The position numbers and the translations under genes were made by a program. A DNA stretch of 7,935 bases from Microbacteriaceae bacterium (GTDB lineage Bacteria; Actinomycetota; Actinomycetes; Actinomycetales; Microbacteriaceae), in NCBI GenBank assembly GCA_012719255.1, contig JAAYAS010000023.1:1-7935 (forward strand), given 5' to 3'. Shown in pieces: positions 1 to 6,649 of this stretch. Numbering within the stretch: position 1 is the first letter of the stretch; each line of letters begins with the position of its first letter. The notes beneath the pieces are model-generated. The model did no database searches. It was not told the origin of the DNA and worked only from the letters and a program-made list of their open reading frames with translations.

Positions 1-1
1 G

Positions 2-1615
2 ATGCTGCTGCGCGGCCGCAACACCGTCGGCTACACGCCGTACCCCACCAAGGTGACCGAGGCGTTCGTCGACGAGGCGATGCGCACCGGCGTCGACGTC
101 TTCCGCGTGTTCGACGCGCTCAACGACATCGAGCAGATGCGGCCCGCGATCGACGCCGTGCTCGCCACCGACCGCGCCGTCGCCGAGGTCGCCATGTGCT
201 ACACCGGCAACCTGCTCGACCCGGGCGAGAAGCTCTACGACCTCGACTACTACCTCCGCCTCGCCGAGCAGATCGTCGACGCCGGCGCGCACGTCATCGC
301 GATCAAGGACATGGCGGGCCTGCTGCGCCCCGCCGCCGCCGCGAAGCTGGTCGGCGCGCTGCGCGAGCGCTTCGACCGGCCGGTGCACCTCCACACCCAC
401 GACACCGCCGGCGGCCAGCTCGCCACGCTCCTCGCCGCCAGCGCCGCGGGCGTCGACATCGTCGACGTCGCCTCGGCGCCGATGGCCGGCACCACGAGCC
501 AGCCGGCGATGTCGGCGCTCGTCGCCGCCCTCGAGGACACCGAGCGCGACACCGGCATCGACCTCGAGGCCGTCACCGACCTCGAGCCGTACTGGGAGGC
601 CGTGCGCCACGTCTACCGGCCCTTCGAGTCGGGGCTGCCCGGCCCCACCGGCCGCGTCTACCGGCACGAAATCCCCGGCGGCCAGCTCTCGAACCTCCGC
701 CAGCAGGCGATCGCGCTCGGCCTCGCCGACGACTTCGAGCGCATCGAGGACATGTACGCCGCCGCCGACCGCATCCTCGGCCGCATCCCGAAGGTGACGC
801 CCTCGTCGAAGGTCGTCGGCGACCTCGCCCTCCACCTCGTCGCCGTCGGCGCCGACCCGGCCGAGTTCGAGGCGAACCCCGAGCGCTTCGACGTGCCCGA
901 CTCGGTGATCGGCTTCCTCGCCGGCGAGCTCGGCGAGCTGCCCGGCGGCTGGCCCGAGCCGTTCCGCTCGAAGGCGCTCGCCGGCCGCGAGGCGTCGATC
1001 GAGGTGCTGCCGCTCGCCCCCGAGCAGGAGGCCGCGCTCGACGGCGACCCGGCGACCCGCCGCGCCGCCCTGAACCGCCTGCTCTTCCCGCAGCCGACGG
1101 CGATCTTCGACGACATCCGCGAGCTGTTCGGCGACCTGTCGGTGCTCGACACCATCGACTACCTCTACGGCCTCGAGCCTGGCGTCGAGCACGTCGTGCG
1201 CCTCGGCAAGGGCGTCGACCTCTTCGTGATGCTCGAGGCGATCGGCGTGCCCGACGAGGACGGCAAGCGCACCGTGATGGCGACGCTGAACGGCCAGCTG
1301 CGGCCGGTCATCGTGCGCGACCGCTCGGTGAAGGTCGAGACCGCCGATCGCGAGAAGGCCGACGCCGCGAACCCCGGCCACGTCAGCGCGCCGTTCTCGG
1401 GCACCGTCACGGTGCGCGTCGAGGAGGGCCGGCGCGTCGCTCAGGGCGAGCAGGTCGCCACCATCGAGGCGATGAAGATGGAGGCGTCGATCACCTCGCC
1501 CACCGCGGGTACCATCGAGCGGGTGGTGCTCGCCGCACCGCAGGAGGTCGATCACGGCGATCTGCTCGTCGTCGTGCGACCCGACGAGTCGAGCGGGCTG
1601 GTCGGCGCCGAGTAG
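2..1615 (+). CDS. pyc: Pyruvate carboxylase, C-terminal part (5' end outside the window)
   Basis: Biotin enzyme that carboxylates pyruvate to oxaloacetate at the expense of ATP and bicarbonate, refilling the TCA cycle in the cytoplasm. The visible 537 residues hold most of the carboxyltransferase domain, the central allosteric region and the biotin carrier domain. The carboxyltransferase part shows the GRNTVGYTPYP start, a KDMAG motif with the lysine (residue 102) expected to be carbamylated, the metal-binding HLHTHD motif (His131, His133) and GTTSQP (about 163-168), which in characterised enzymes carries a catalytic threonine. EIPGGQLSNLRQQA (223-236) and KVTPSSKVVGDLAL (264-277) are typical of the family. 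The carrier domain starts near residue 455 and contains AMKM, with the biotinylated lysine at 492 (codon 1475-1477). Family members have about 1,130-1,150 residues, so the biotin carboxylase domain and the start of the carboxyltransferase, about 600 residues, lie upstream. The first in-frame ATG at 2 is internal, not a start. Oxaloacetate decarboxylase or transcarboxylase subunits share these domains, but the fused carrier and the linking motifs favour Pyc. Confidence 0.96.
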   Translation: MLLRGRNTVGYTPYPTKVTEAFVDEAMRTGVDVFRVFDALNDIEQMRPAIDAVLATDRAVAEVAMCYTGNLLDPGEKLYDLDYYLRLAEQIVDAGAHVIAIKDMAGLLRPAAAAKLVGALRERFDRPVHLHTHDTAGGQLATLLAASAAGVDIVDVASAPMAGTTSQPAMSALVAALEDTERDTGIDLEAVTDLEPYWEAVRHVYRPFESGLPGPTGRVYRHEIPGGQLSNLRQQAIALGLADDFERIEDMYAAADRILGRIPKVTPSSKVVGDLALHLVAVGADPAEFEANPERFDVPDSVIGFLAGELGELPGGWPEPFRSKALAGREASIEVLPLAPEQEAALDGDPATRRAALNRLLFPQPTAIFDDIRELFGDLSVLDTIDYLYGLEPGVEHVVRLGKGVDLFVMLEAIGVPDEDGKRTVMATLNGQLRPVIVRDRSVKVETADREKADAANPGHVSAPFSGTVTVRVEEGRRVAQGEQVATIEAMKMEASITSPTAGTIERVVLAAPQEVDHGDLLVVVRPDESSGLVGAE

Positions 1616-1635
1616 GGAATGCCGCGCCCGCGCAT

Positions 1636-1657
1636 CCGGTTGCAGGTGCTGCACCGG
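1636..1657 (+). other. Small imperfect hairpin between pyc and mtr
   Basis: CCGG-T-TGCAG, loop GTG, CTGCA-CCGG: nine base pairs with one bulged T and a three-base loop, inside the 66-nt gap (1616-1681) between the two genes. It lies just before the mtr ribosome binding site and has no U-run. It could attenuate read-through from pyc, stabilise a processed end, or mean nothing, since such hairpins arise easily in GC-rich DNA. No convincing promoter boxes are visible in the gap. Confidence 0.3.
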
Positions 1658-1681
1658 CACCGAGCAGAGGGAGGGGCGCGA

Positions 1682-3169
1682 ATGGCGACCGAGACGGAGC
1701 GCGCCGCGTCGGCGCCGGAGGAGTACGACCTGATCATCATCGGGGCGGGCTCGGGCAACACCATCCCCTCGCCCGAGCTCGCCGACCGGTCGATCGCGAT
1801 CGTCGACGACGGCGAGCGCTTCGGCGGCACCTGCCTCAACGTCGGCTGCATCCCGACGAAGATGTACGCCCGCCCCGCCGACCTCGCGCACGAGCTGCGC
1901 GCCGGCGACCGGCTCGGGATGCGCGCTGACGGCCTCGCGCTCGACTGGGCCGCCGTGCGCGAGCGCACCTACGGGCGCATCGACCCGATCTCCGACGGCG
2001 GCGAGGAGTACCGCGCCGCCGGCGAGCCGAACACGACCCTCGTGCGCGAGACCGTGCGGTTCACCGGCCGCGAGGTCGACGGCCGCCACGAGCTCGTCAG
2101 CGCCTCGGGCCGGGTGCTGCGCGGCCGCGACGTCGTCATCGCCGCCGGCTCCCGGCCCCGCGAGCTCGACGCCGTGCCGCTCGGCGGCCGCGTCGTCACG
2201 AACGCCGAGGCGCTGCGCCTCGAGTCGCTGCCCGAGCGCGTCATCGTCATCGGCGGCGGCGCCGTCGCGAGCGAGTTCGCCTCGATCTTCAGCGGCTTCG
2301 GCGCCGAGGTCGTGCAGCTCAACCGCTCGATGCCGCTGCGGTCGGTCGACCCCGACGTGTCGGCGACGTTCTGCCGCGTCGCCGCCTGGGACATCCGCTG
2401 CGGCGTCGAGGTCGTCGCCTCGACCGCCGTCGACGACGGCGTGCGCCTCGAGCTCTCGGACGGCACCGCCCTCGACGCCGGGCTCGTGCTCGTCGGCGTC
2501 GGCCGGGTGCCGAACAGCGACCGCCTCGACGCGGCCGCCGCCGGCATCGACCTCCACGACGACGGCCGCATCGCCGTCGACGCCCACCAGCGCGTGCTCC
2601 GCGACGGCGCCCCCGTCGCCGGGCTCTGGGCGCTCGGCGACGTGTCGAGCGAGCACCAGCTCAAGCACGTCGCGAACGAGGAGGCGCGCATCGTCGCCGC
2701 GAACCTCGTCGCCGCCGCCACCGGCGCCCCGCTGCGCCGCAACGAGCTCGGCCCGGTGCCGACCGCGGTGTTCACCTCGCCCGAGGTCGCCGCCTTCGGC
2801 GACTCGCTCGACGCCGCCCGCGAGCGCGGCATCGACGCCTTCGCGGTGCGCCACGACTACGCCTGGACCGCCTGGGGCTGGGCGCTCGCCGACGAGACGA
2901 GCTTCTGCAAGCTCGTCGTCGAGCGCGGCAGCGGCCGCCTCGTCGGCGCGCAGATCATCGGCCCGGATGCGGCGATCCTCATCCAGCCGCTCGTGCAGGC
3001 CGCGAGCCTCGGGCACCCGGTGCGCGGCCTCGCCCGCGCCCAGTACTGGCCGCACCCCGCGGCCACCGAGGTCGTCGAGAACGCCCTCCTCAAGGCCGAG
3101 GAGGAGCTCGACCGCGAGCCCGCCGACCCCGCCGACCCCGCCCGCCCCGCAGAGGAGACCCGCGACTGA
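1682..3169 (+). CDS. mtr: Mycothione reductase (NADPH-dependent mycothiol-disulfide reductase)
   Basis: FAD-dependent flavoprotein disulfide reductase that reduces mycothiol disulfide to mycothiol with NADPH, the actinobacterial counterpart of glutathione reductase. The 495 residues show the FAD fold IIIGAGSGN (18-26), the redox pair GGTCLNVGCIPTK (Cys51, Cys56), GRIDPIS (98-104), the nucleotide-binding GGGAVASEFA (191-200), the second FAD motif ALGDVSS (317-323) followed by LKHVANEEAR, and the C-terminal base motif HPAATE (His458, Glu463). Mycothione reductases have GxGSGN where dihydrolipoamide dehydrogenases have GxGPGG. With GRIDPIS, the WGWALAD segment near 398-404 and QYWPHPA, this is why I prefer mtr over lpd. 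The start at 1682 is chosen because GGAGG at 1670-1674 sits 7 nt upstream. An in-frame ATG at 1619 would add 21 Arg/His-rich residues before the FAD fold and has poor ribosome-binding context. A charged, Ala/Pro/Asp-rich tail of about 25 residues follows the catalytic region. The stop overlaps the def start. Confidence 0.9.
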   Translation: MATETERAASAPEEYDLIIIGAGSGNTIPSPELADRSIAIVDDGERFGGTCLNVGCIPTKMYARPADLAHELRAGDRLGMRADGLALDWAAVRERTYGRIDPISDGGEEYRAAGEPNTTLVRETVRFTGREVDGRHELVSASGRVLRGRDVVIAAGSRPRELDAVPLGGRVVTNAEALRLESLPERVIVIGGGAVASEFASIFSGFGAEVVQLNRSMPLRSVDPDVSATFCRVAAWDIRCGVEVVASTAVDDGVRLELSDGTALDAGLVLVGVGRVPNSDRLDAAAAGIDLHDDGRIAVDAHQRVLRDGAPVAGLWALGDVSSEHQLKHVANEEARIVAANLVAAATGAPLRRNELGPVPTAVFTSPEVAAFGDSLDAARERGIDAFAVRHDYAWTAWGWALADETSFCKLVVERGSGRLVGAQIIGPDAAILIQPLVQAASLGHPVRGLARAQYWPHPAATEVVENALLKAEEELDREPADPADPARPAEETRD

Positions 3170-3660
3170 TGGCCGTCCGCCCCATCCGCACCTACGGCGA
3201 CCCGGTGCTGCGCACCCCCGCCGACCCGATCACGAGGATCGACGACCAGATCCGCGCCCTCGTGCGCGACCTGCTCGACACCACGAGCGAGGAGGGCCGC
3301 GCCGGCGTCGCCGCGCCGCAGATCGGCGTCGGCCTGCGCGCGTTCAGCTGGCACATCGACGGCGAGACCGGCTACGTGCTCAACCCCGTGCTCGACCGCG
3401 TCGACGGCGAGCCCGCCGAGATCGACGAGGGCTGCCTCTCGGTGCCGGGCCTGTGGTTCCCGACGAAGCGGTACCCGTACGCGCGCGTCGTCGGCACCGA
3501 CCTCGACGGCGCCGAGGTCGTGCTCGAGGGGGAGGGGCTGATGGCGCAGATGCTCCAGCACGAGTGCGATCACCTCGACGGCACCGTCTACGTCGACACC
3601 CTCGCGAAGGAGCACCGCCGCGAGGCGCTGCGGCAGATCCGCGCCTCCGACTGGTTCTAG
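3169..3660 (+). CDS. def: Peptide deformylase
   Basis: Metalloprotease-like enzyme that removes the formyl group from the N-terminal methionine of new proteins at the ribosome. The 163 residues carry all three family motifs: motif 1 as RAGVAAPQIG (44-53), motif 2 EGCLSVPG (87-94, metal ligand Cys89) and motif 3 QHECDHLDG (130-138, ligands His131 and His135, catalytic Glu132). Length is normal for a bacterial enzyme, and the C-terminus is short, ending in DWF. Motif 1 is usually GVGLAAPQIG; here Arg-Ala replaces the first Gly-Val while AAPQ is intact. The ATG overlaps the mtr stop (TGATG), and AGGAG at 3153-3157, inside mtr, is the likely ribosome binding site, 11 nt upstream. Translation is therefore probably coupled to mtr. 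Actinobacteria often have a second deformylase elsewhere, which I cannot check here. Confidence 0.96.
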   Translation: MAVRPIRTYGDPVLRTPADPITRIDDQIRALVRDLLDTTSEEGRAGVAAPQIGVGLRAFSWHIDGETGYVLNPVLDRVDGEPAEIDEGCLSVPGLWFPTKRYPYARVVGTDLDGAEVVLEGEGLMAQMLQHECDHLDGTVYVDTLAKEHRREALRQIRASDWF

Positions 3661-3686
3661 CGCCCCCGCGCCGCGCGCATCCCCGA

Positions 3687-3730
3687 ACGGCGAACGGCCG
3701 GCCCGCGAGCGCGGGCCGGCCGTTCGCCGT
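3687..3730. terminator. Perfect 20-bp-stem hairpin between convergent genes, probable bidirectional terminator
   Basis: Left arm 3687-3706, loop GAGC 3707-3710, right arm 3711-3730. I checked the right arm base by base as the exact reverse complement of the left. It fills over half of the 81-nt gap between the def stop (3660) and the fadD stop (3742, opposite strand), so it can end transcription from both sides. Neither side has a T-run, as is common for terminators in high-GC actinobacteria. The arms are almost all G/C, with one AA/TT step, so the RNA stem would be very stable. Confidence 0.8.
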
Positions 3731-3741
3731 CGGTCGGCGGC

Positions 3742-5619
3742 TCAGGAGGCGGGGGCCTCGTCGCCGTTGCCGAGCGGACCGCCGTAGAGGTCGTCGATGA
3801 CGTCCTTGTAGCGGTCGAGGATGACGTGCCGCTTGATCGAGAGCTTCGGGGTGAGCGTGCCGTCCTCGATCGTGAAGTGGTGGTCGAGCACCTTGAACTC
3901 GCGGATCGACTCGGCCCGCGAGACGCGCTTGTTCGCCCGCTCCACGACGCGCTCGAGGTGCTCGCGCACCGTCGGGTGCTCGGCGGCCTCGGCCATCGGC
4001 AGGTCGGCCGGCAGTCCGTGCAGCTCGAACCACTTCGGCGCCATCTCGGGGTCGATCGTGAGCAGCGCGCCGATGAACTTGCGGCCGTCGCCGACGACCA
4101 CGCACTCGCCGACGAGCACGTCGGCGCGCACCGGGTCCTCGAGCACCGCCGGGGCGACGTTCTTGCCGCCGGCGGTGACGATGAGGTCCTTCTTGCGGCC
4201 GGTGATCGTGAGGTAGCCGTCGTCGTCGAGCTCGCCGATGTCGCCGGTGCGGAACCAGCCGTCGTCGGTGAACGCCTCGGCGGTCGCCTCGGGGTTGTTC
4301 CAGTACTCGCGGAACACGTTCACGCCGATCGTCTCGATCTCGCCGTCCTCGGCGATGCGCACGCCGCAGCCCGGCAGCGGCGGGCCGACGGTGCCGATCT
4401 TGAACGCGCCCGGCAGGTTCACGCTCACCGGCGCGGTCGTCTCGGTGAGGCCGTAGCCCTCGAGCACCTGCACGCCGAGCGCGCGGTAGAAGTGGCCGAG
4501 GAAGAGCCCGAGCGGCGCCGATCCCGACACTGCGTGCTCGACCCGCCCGCCGAGCGTCGCGCGGAGCTTCGAGAACACGAGCTTGTCGAACAGCAGGTAC
4601 TGCAGCTTCAGGCCGAACGGCACGCTGCCGGCGTCCTTCGCGCGCGAGTACGCGACGCCGGTGGCGACCGCCTTCTTGAAGATCTTGCCCTTGCCCCCGG
4701 CCGAGGCCTTCTGCGAGGCCGAGTTGTAGACCTTCTCGAACACGCGCGGCACCGCGAGCAGGAACGTCGGGCGGAACGAGCCGAGCGAGGGCACGAGCTG
4801 GGTGGTGTCGGGCTGGTGGCCGACCTTCACGCCCGCGGTGATCGCGAGCACCGAGATGAGTCGCGCGAACACGTGCGCGAGCGTCACGAACAGCAGCGTC
4901 GACGCGCCCTCGCGCCGCAGCACCGGCTCGAGCGGGCCGCCGGGCACGTCGATGTTCAGGCAGAGGTCGACGAAGTTCGCGTGCGTGAGCACGACGCCCT
5001 TCGGCCGGCCGGTGCTGCCCGAGGTGTAGATGAGGGTGGCGATGTCGTCGGTGCCCGCCGTCGTGCGCGCCCGCTCGAGCGACTCGTCGTCGACGCCGGC
5101 GCCGGCCGCGCGCAGCTCGTCGAGCGCACCCGAGTGCATCTCCCAGCGCCACTGCAGCTCGGGGGCGTCGCCCTCGATGCCGGTGAACAGGGCCGTGTGC
5201 TCGGGCTCCTGGGTGATCAGGCCCTTCGCGCCCGAGTCGCTGAGGATCCAGCTCAGCTGGTCGGACGACGAGGTCTCGTAGACCGGCACCATCACGGCGC
5301 CCGCGGTCCAGAGCGCGAAGTCGACGAGCGACCACTCGTAGCAGGTCTTGCCGATGAAGGCGATGCGGTCGCCGGGGGCGACCCCCGCGGCGATCAGGCC
5401 CTTCGCGAGCGCGTCGACGTCGTCGCTGAACCCGCGCGTGCTGATGTCGCGCCAGCCCTCGCCCTCGGGCACCGCGAACAGCGCCCGCTCGGGGTGCTCG
5501 GCGACCCGCCGGCGCAGCAGATCGGTGGTGTTCAGCGTCGGATCGGGCTCGTACGCGGCGGGCGTGATGATCTCGGTGCGCGTGGCGCGCCGGGCGGGCG
5601 CAGCGGGGGAGTCGGTCAT
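3742..5619 (-). CDS. fadD: Long-chain fatty-acid-CoA ligase (AMP-forming), FadD15-like
   Basis: Adenylate-forming enzyme that activates fatty acids with ATP and joins them to CoA, feeding phospholipid synthesis or beta-oxidation. The 625 residues show the phosphate-binding loop YTSGSTGRPKG (198-208), SGSAPLG (365-371), the adenine-binding GYGLTETTAP (388-397), GWFRTGD (454-460) and the hinge GRKKDLIVTAGGKNV (474-488). The C-terminal lobe ends with LTPKLSIKRHVI (589-600), where the lysine of the thioester-forming step is expected. Length fits the FadD15 or ACSL type of about 600 residues. The ATG at 5619 is chosen because GGAAG (5630-5634) lies 10 nt upstream. A longer reading from 5835 would add 72 low-quality Arg/Ala-rich residues that cross the divergent promoter region. 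The gene converges with def and diverges from plsC. Chain-length specificity cannot be read from the sequence, and the symbol is the general family name. Confidence 0.93.
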   Translation of the reverse strand: MTDSPAAPARRATRTEIITPAAYEPDPTLNTTDLLRRRVAEHPERALFAVPEGEGWRDISTRGFSDDVDALAKGLIAAGVAPGDRIAFIGKTCYEWSLVDFALWTAGAVMVPVYETSSSDQLSWILSDSGAKGLITQEPEHTALFTGIEGDAPELQWRWEMHSGALDELRAAGAGVDDESLERARTTAGTDDIATLIYTSGSTGRPKGVVLTHANFVDLCLNIDVPGGPLEPVLRREGASTLLFVTLAHVFARLISVLAITAGVKVGHQPDTTQLVPSLGSFRPTFLLAVPRVFEKVYNSASQKASAGGKGKIFKKAVATGVAYSRAKDAGSVPFGLKLQYLLFDKLVFSKLRATLGGRVEHAVSGSAPLGLFLGHFYRALGVQVLEGYGLTETTAPVSVNLPGAFKIGTVGPPLPGCGVRIAEDGEIETIGVNVFREYWNNPEATAEAFTDDGWFRTGDIGELDDDGYLTITGRKKDLIVTAGGKNVAPAVLEDPVRADVLVGECVVVGDGRKFIGALLTIDPEMAPKWFELHGLPADLPMAEAAEHPTVREHLERVVERANKRVSRAESIREFKVLDHHFTIEDGTLTPKLSIKRHVILDRYKDVIDDLYGGPLGNGDEAPAS

Positions 5620-5708
5620 GATGGCTCGGCTTCCGTTCGTCGGGCGGGTGCGCGTCGTCGGCGCGCACGACCGGTCCGGCCGCAGCGCCGTTGCCGCGCG
5701 GTTCGGCC

Positions 5709-5714
5709 ATGCTA
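5709..5714 (-). promoter_or_regulatory. Weak candidate -10 box for fadD
   Basis: Read on the minus strand this is TAGCAT, resembling TATAAT, about 90 nt upstream of the fadD start. The matching -35 region (about 5731-5737) is a poor fit to TTGACA. Its spacer would contain the palindrome at 5720-5733. It is offered only because the surrounding DNA is otherwise almost pure G/C. Confidence 0.25.
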
Positions 5715-5719
5715 CCGGC

Positions 5720-5733
5720 ATGCGGGCCCGCAT
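5720..5733. promoter_or_regulatory. 14-bp perfect palindrome in the fadD/plsC divergent region, candidate operator
   Basis: ATGCGGGCCCGCAT reads the same on both strands. It sits in the 215-nt region between the divergent fadD and plsC starts, about 100 nt from each. Further ATGC elements flank it at 5709-5712 and 5736-5739, the first 11 bp from the palindrome's own ATGC. A dimeric regulator of lipid genes could bind here. The regulator is unknown and none is encoded in the window. Confidence 0.4.
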
Positions 5734-5793
5734 CCATGCATTCGCGCGGAATCGCCACCCGCGCCGGGGCGCGGCGGCGCGTCCGCGCGCGGG

Positions 5794-5799
5794 TATGAT
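5794..5799 (+). promoter_or_regulatory. Candidate -10 box for plsC
   Basis: TATGAT matches the TATAAT consensus at five of six positions and lies 35 nt before the plsC ATG, which leaves a short leader of roughly 30 nt. No recognisable -35 element is present at the usual spacing (G/C only at 5771-5776), which is common in actinobacterial housekeeping promoters. Confidence 0.45.
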
Positions 5800-5834
5800 G
5801 AACCTCGCCGTCGACCGGAGGTGCAAGTCCCGCA

Positions 5835-6530
5835 ATGCTGTATTCGCTGTTCAAGCACTTGGTCGTCGGCCCCGCCGTCGCGCGGCTGTTCCGCCGCGAG
5901 ATCATCGGCAAGGACCGCATCCCGGCCAAGGGCCCGGTGATCTTCGCCTCGAACCACCTCTCGGTGATCGACTCGATCCTGCTGCCGCTCGCCGTGAAGC
6001 GGCAGGTGTTCTTCCTCGCGAAGTCGGAGTACTTCAAGGGCCGCGACTTCAAGGGCCGCCTCACCGCGTGGTTCATGACCTCGGTCGGCCAGCTCTCGAT
6101 CGACCGCTCCGGCGGCAAGGCCTCCGAGGCCTCGCTGAGCACCGGCGTCGAGGTGCTCGACACCGGCCGCTGCCTCGGCATCTACCCCGAGGGCACCCGC
6201 AGCCCCGACGGCCGGCTCTACCGCGGCCGCACCGGCATCGCCCGGATGCTGCTCGCCGCCGAGCAGCCCGTGCCGGTCGTGCCGGTCGTGATGATCGACA
6301 CCGAGCGCATCATGCCGATCGGCGCGAAGCGCCCGGTGCGCGGCAGCTACGGCATCGTCTTCGGCGAGCCGATCGACTTCTCCGAGTACCGCAACATGCC
6401 CGCCGACCGCTTCGTGCTCCGCGCCATCACCGACCGCATCATGAGCGAGATCGCCGCGCTCAGCGATCAGGAGTACGCCGACGTCTACGCCTCCACCCTC
6501 CGCAAGAAGCTCGACGCGGCCCGCCGCTGA
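5835..6530 (+). CDS. plsC: 1-acyl-sn-glycerol-3-phosphate acyltransferase (PlsC family)
   Basis: Membrane-associated acyltransferase expected to add the second acyl chain to lysophosphatidate, giving phosphatidic acid, the precursor of phospholipids. The 231 residues hold the catalytic NHLSVID box (NHx4D; His41, Asp46), a substrate-binding IDR segment (89-91), YPEGTRS (117-123) and a hydrophobic PVPVVPVVMI segment (145-154). Length is typical for the soluble-domain type. An N-terminal hydrophobic stretch (about residues 1-18) may help membrane contact, but no clear transmembrane helix is seen. The only upstream ribosome site is GGAGG at 5817-5821, 13 nt from the ATG, which is longer than usual. 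An in-frame stop at 5799-5801 rules out a longer protein. It diverges from fadD, whose acyl-CoA product is a plausible substrate. Family members can use other lyso-lipids or sugars, so the exact substrate is inferred. Confidence 0.92.
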   Translation: MLYSLFKHLVVGPAVARLFRREIIGKDRIPAKGPVIFASNHLSVIDSILLPLAVKRQVFFLAKSEYFKGRDFKGRLTAWFMTSVGQLSIDRSGGKASEASLSTGVEVLDTGRCLGIYPEGTRSPDGRLYRGRTGIARMLLAAEQPVPVVPVVMIDTERIMPIGAKRPVRGSYGIVFGEPIDFSEYRNMPADRFVLRAITDRIMSEIAALSDQEYADVYASTLRKKLDAARR

Positions 6531-6550
6531 ACCGCCGCGCCGACCGGCGA

Positions 6551-6580
6551 CCGGGCCGCGCATCCCGCGGAATGCCCCGG
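6551..6580 (+). other. Imperfect hairpin in the plsC-aroG gap
   Basis: Outer CCGGG (6551-6555) pairs with CCCGG (6576-6580). Inner GCATCC (6560-6565) pairs with GGAATGC (6569-6575) with one bulged A. The loop is CGC, and four bases (6556-6559) are unpaired on the left side. It begins 20 nt after the plsC stop and has no U-run. It might weaken read-through into aroG or form part of the aroG leader. The rest of the 115-nt gap (6531-6645) shows no clear promoter. Confidence 0.25.
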
Positions 6581-6649
6581 CGGCGCCCCGCGTTGCCCCG
6601 ACCACCACGCCTCGCCACGAGACCACCACGAAGAAGAATCCGGAAATGA
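6572..6649 (+). other. Possible 25-codon leader ORF overlapping the aroG start
   Basis: An ATG at 6572 opens a 25-codon frame of almost only Arg, Pro, Ala and Leu, and its TGA (6647-6649) overlaps the aroG ATG as ATGA. This layout would allow translational coupling. There is no good ribosome binding site before the ATG, and the composition is what GC-rich noncoding DNA gives when translated, so chance is the leading explanation. It has no Trp, Phe or Tyr codon, so it is not a classical aromatic attenuator peptide. Confidence 0.2.

Noticed and set aside
1619..1681. Upstream start for mtr giving a 21-residue N-terminal extension
   Set aside because: Ribosome-binding context is poor, the added residues are unlike the family, and the ATG at 1682 has GGAGG 7 nt upstream.
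196..1929. A 577-codon plus-strand open frame over pyc and the start of mtr
   Set aside because: It is a shifted frame of pyc dominated by Arg, and the true frame carries the biotin and carboxyltransferase motifs.
5811..5845. Stretch GGTGCAAGTCC before plsC resembling part of a cobalamin riboswitch or a tRNA T-arm
   Set aside because: The rest of the riboswitch core (B12 box, surrounding helices) is missing, there is no tRNA fold around it, and the stretch runs straight into the plsC start codon.
3826..5940. A 704-codon plus-strand open frame opposite fadD
   Set aside because: It is antisense to a well-supported acyl-CoA ligase, with Arg/Ala/Glu/Val-rich low-complexity translation and no family motifs.
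3380..6181. A 933-codon open frame on the minus strand across def, fadD and plsC
   Set aside because: It is a GC-bias artefact: its protein is Arg/Ala/Pro-rich with no recognisable domain, and it overlaps three genes with clear conserved motifs.
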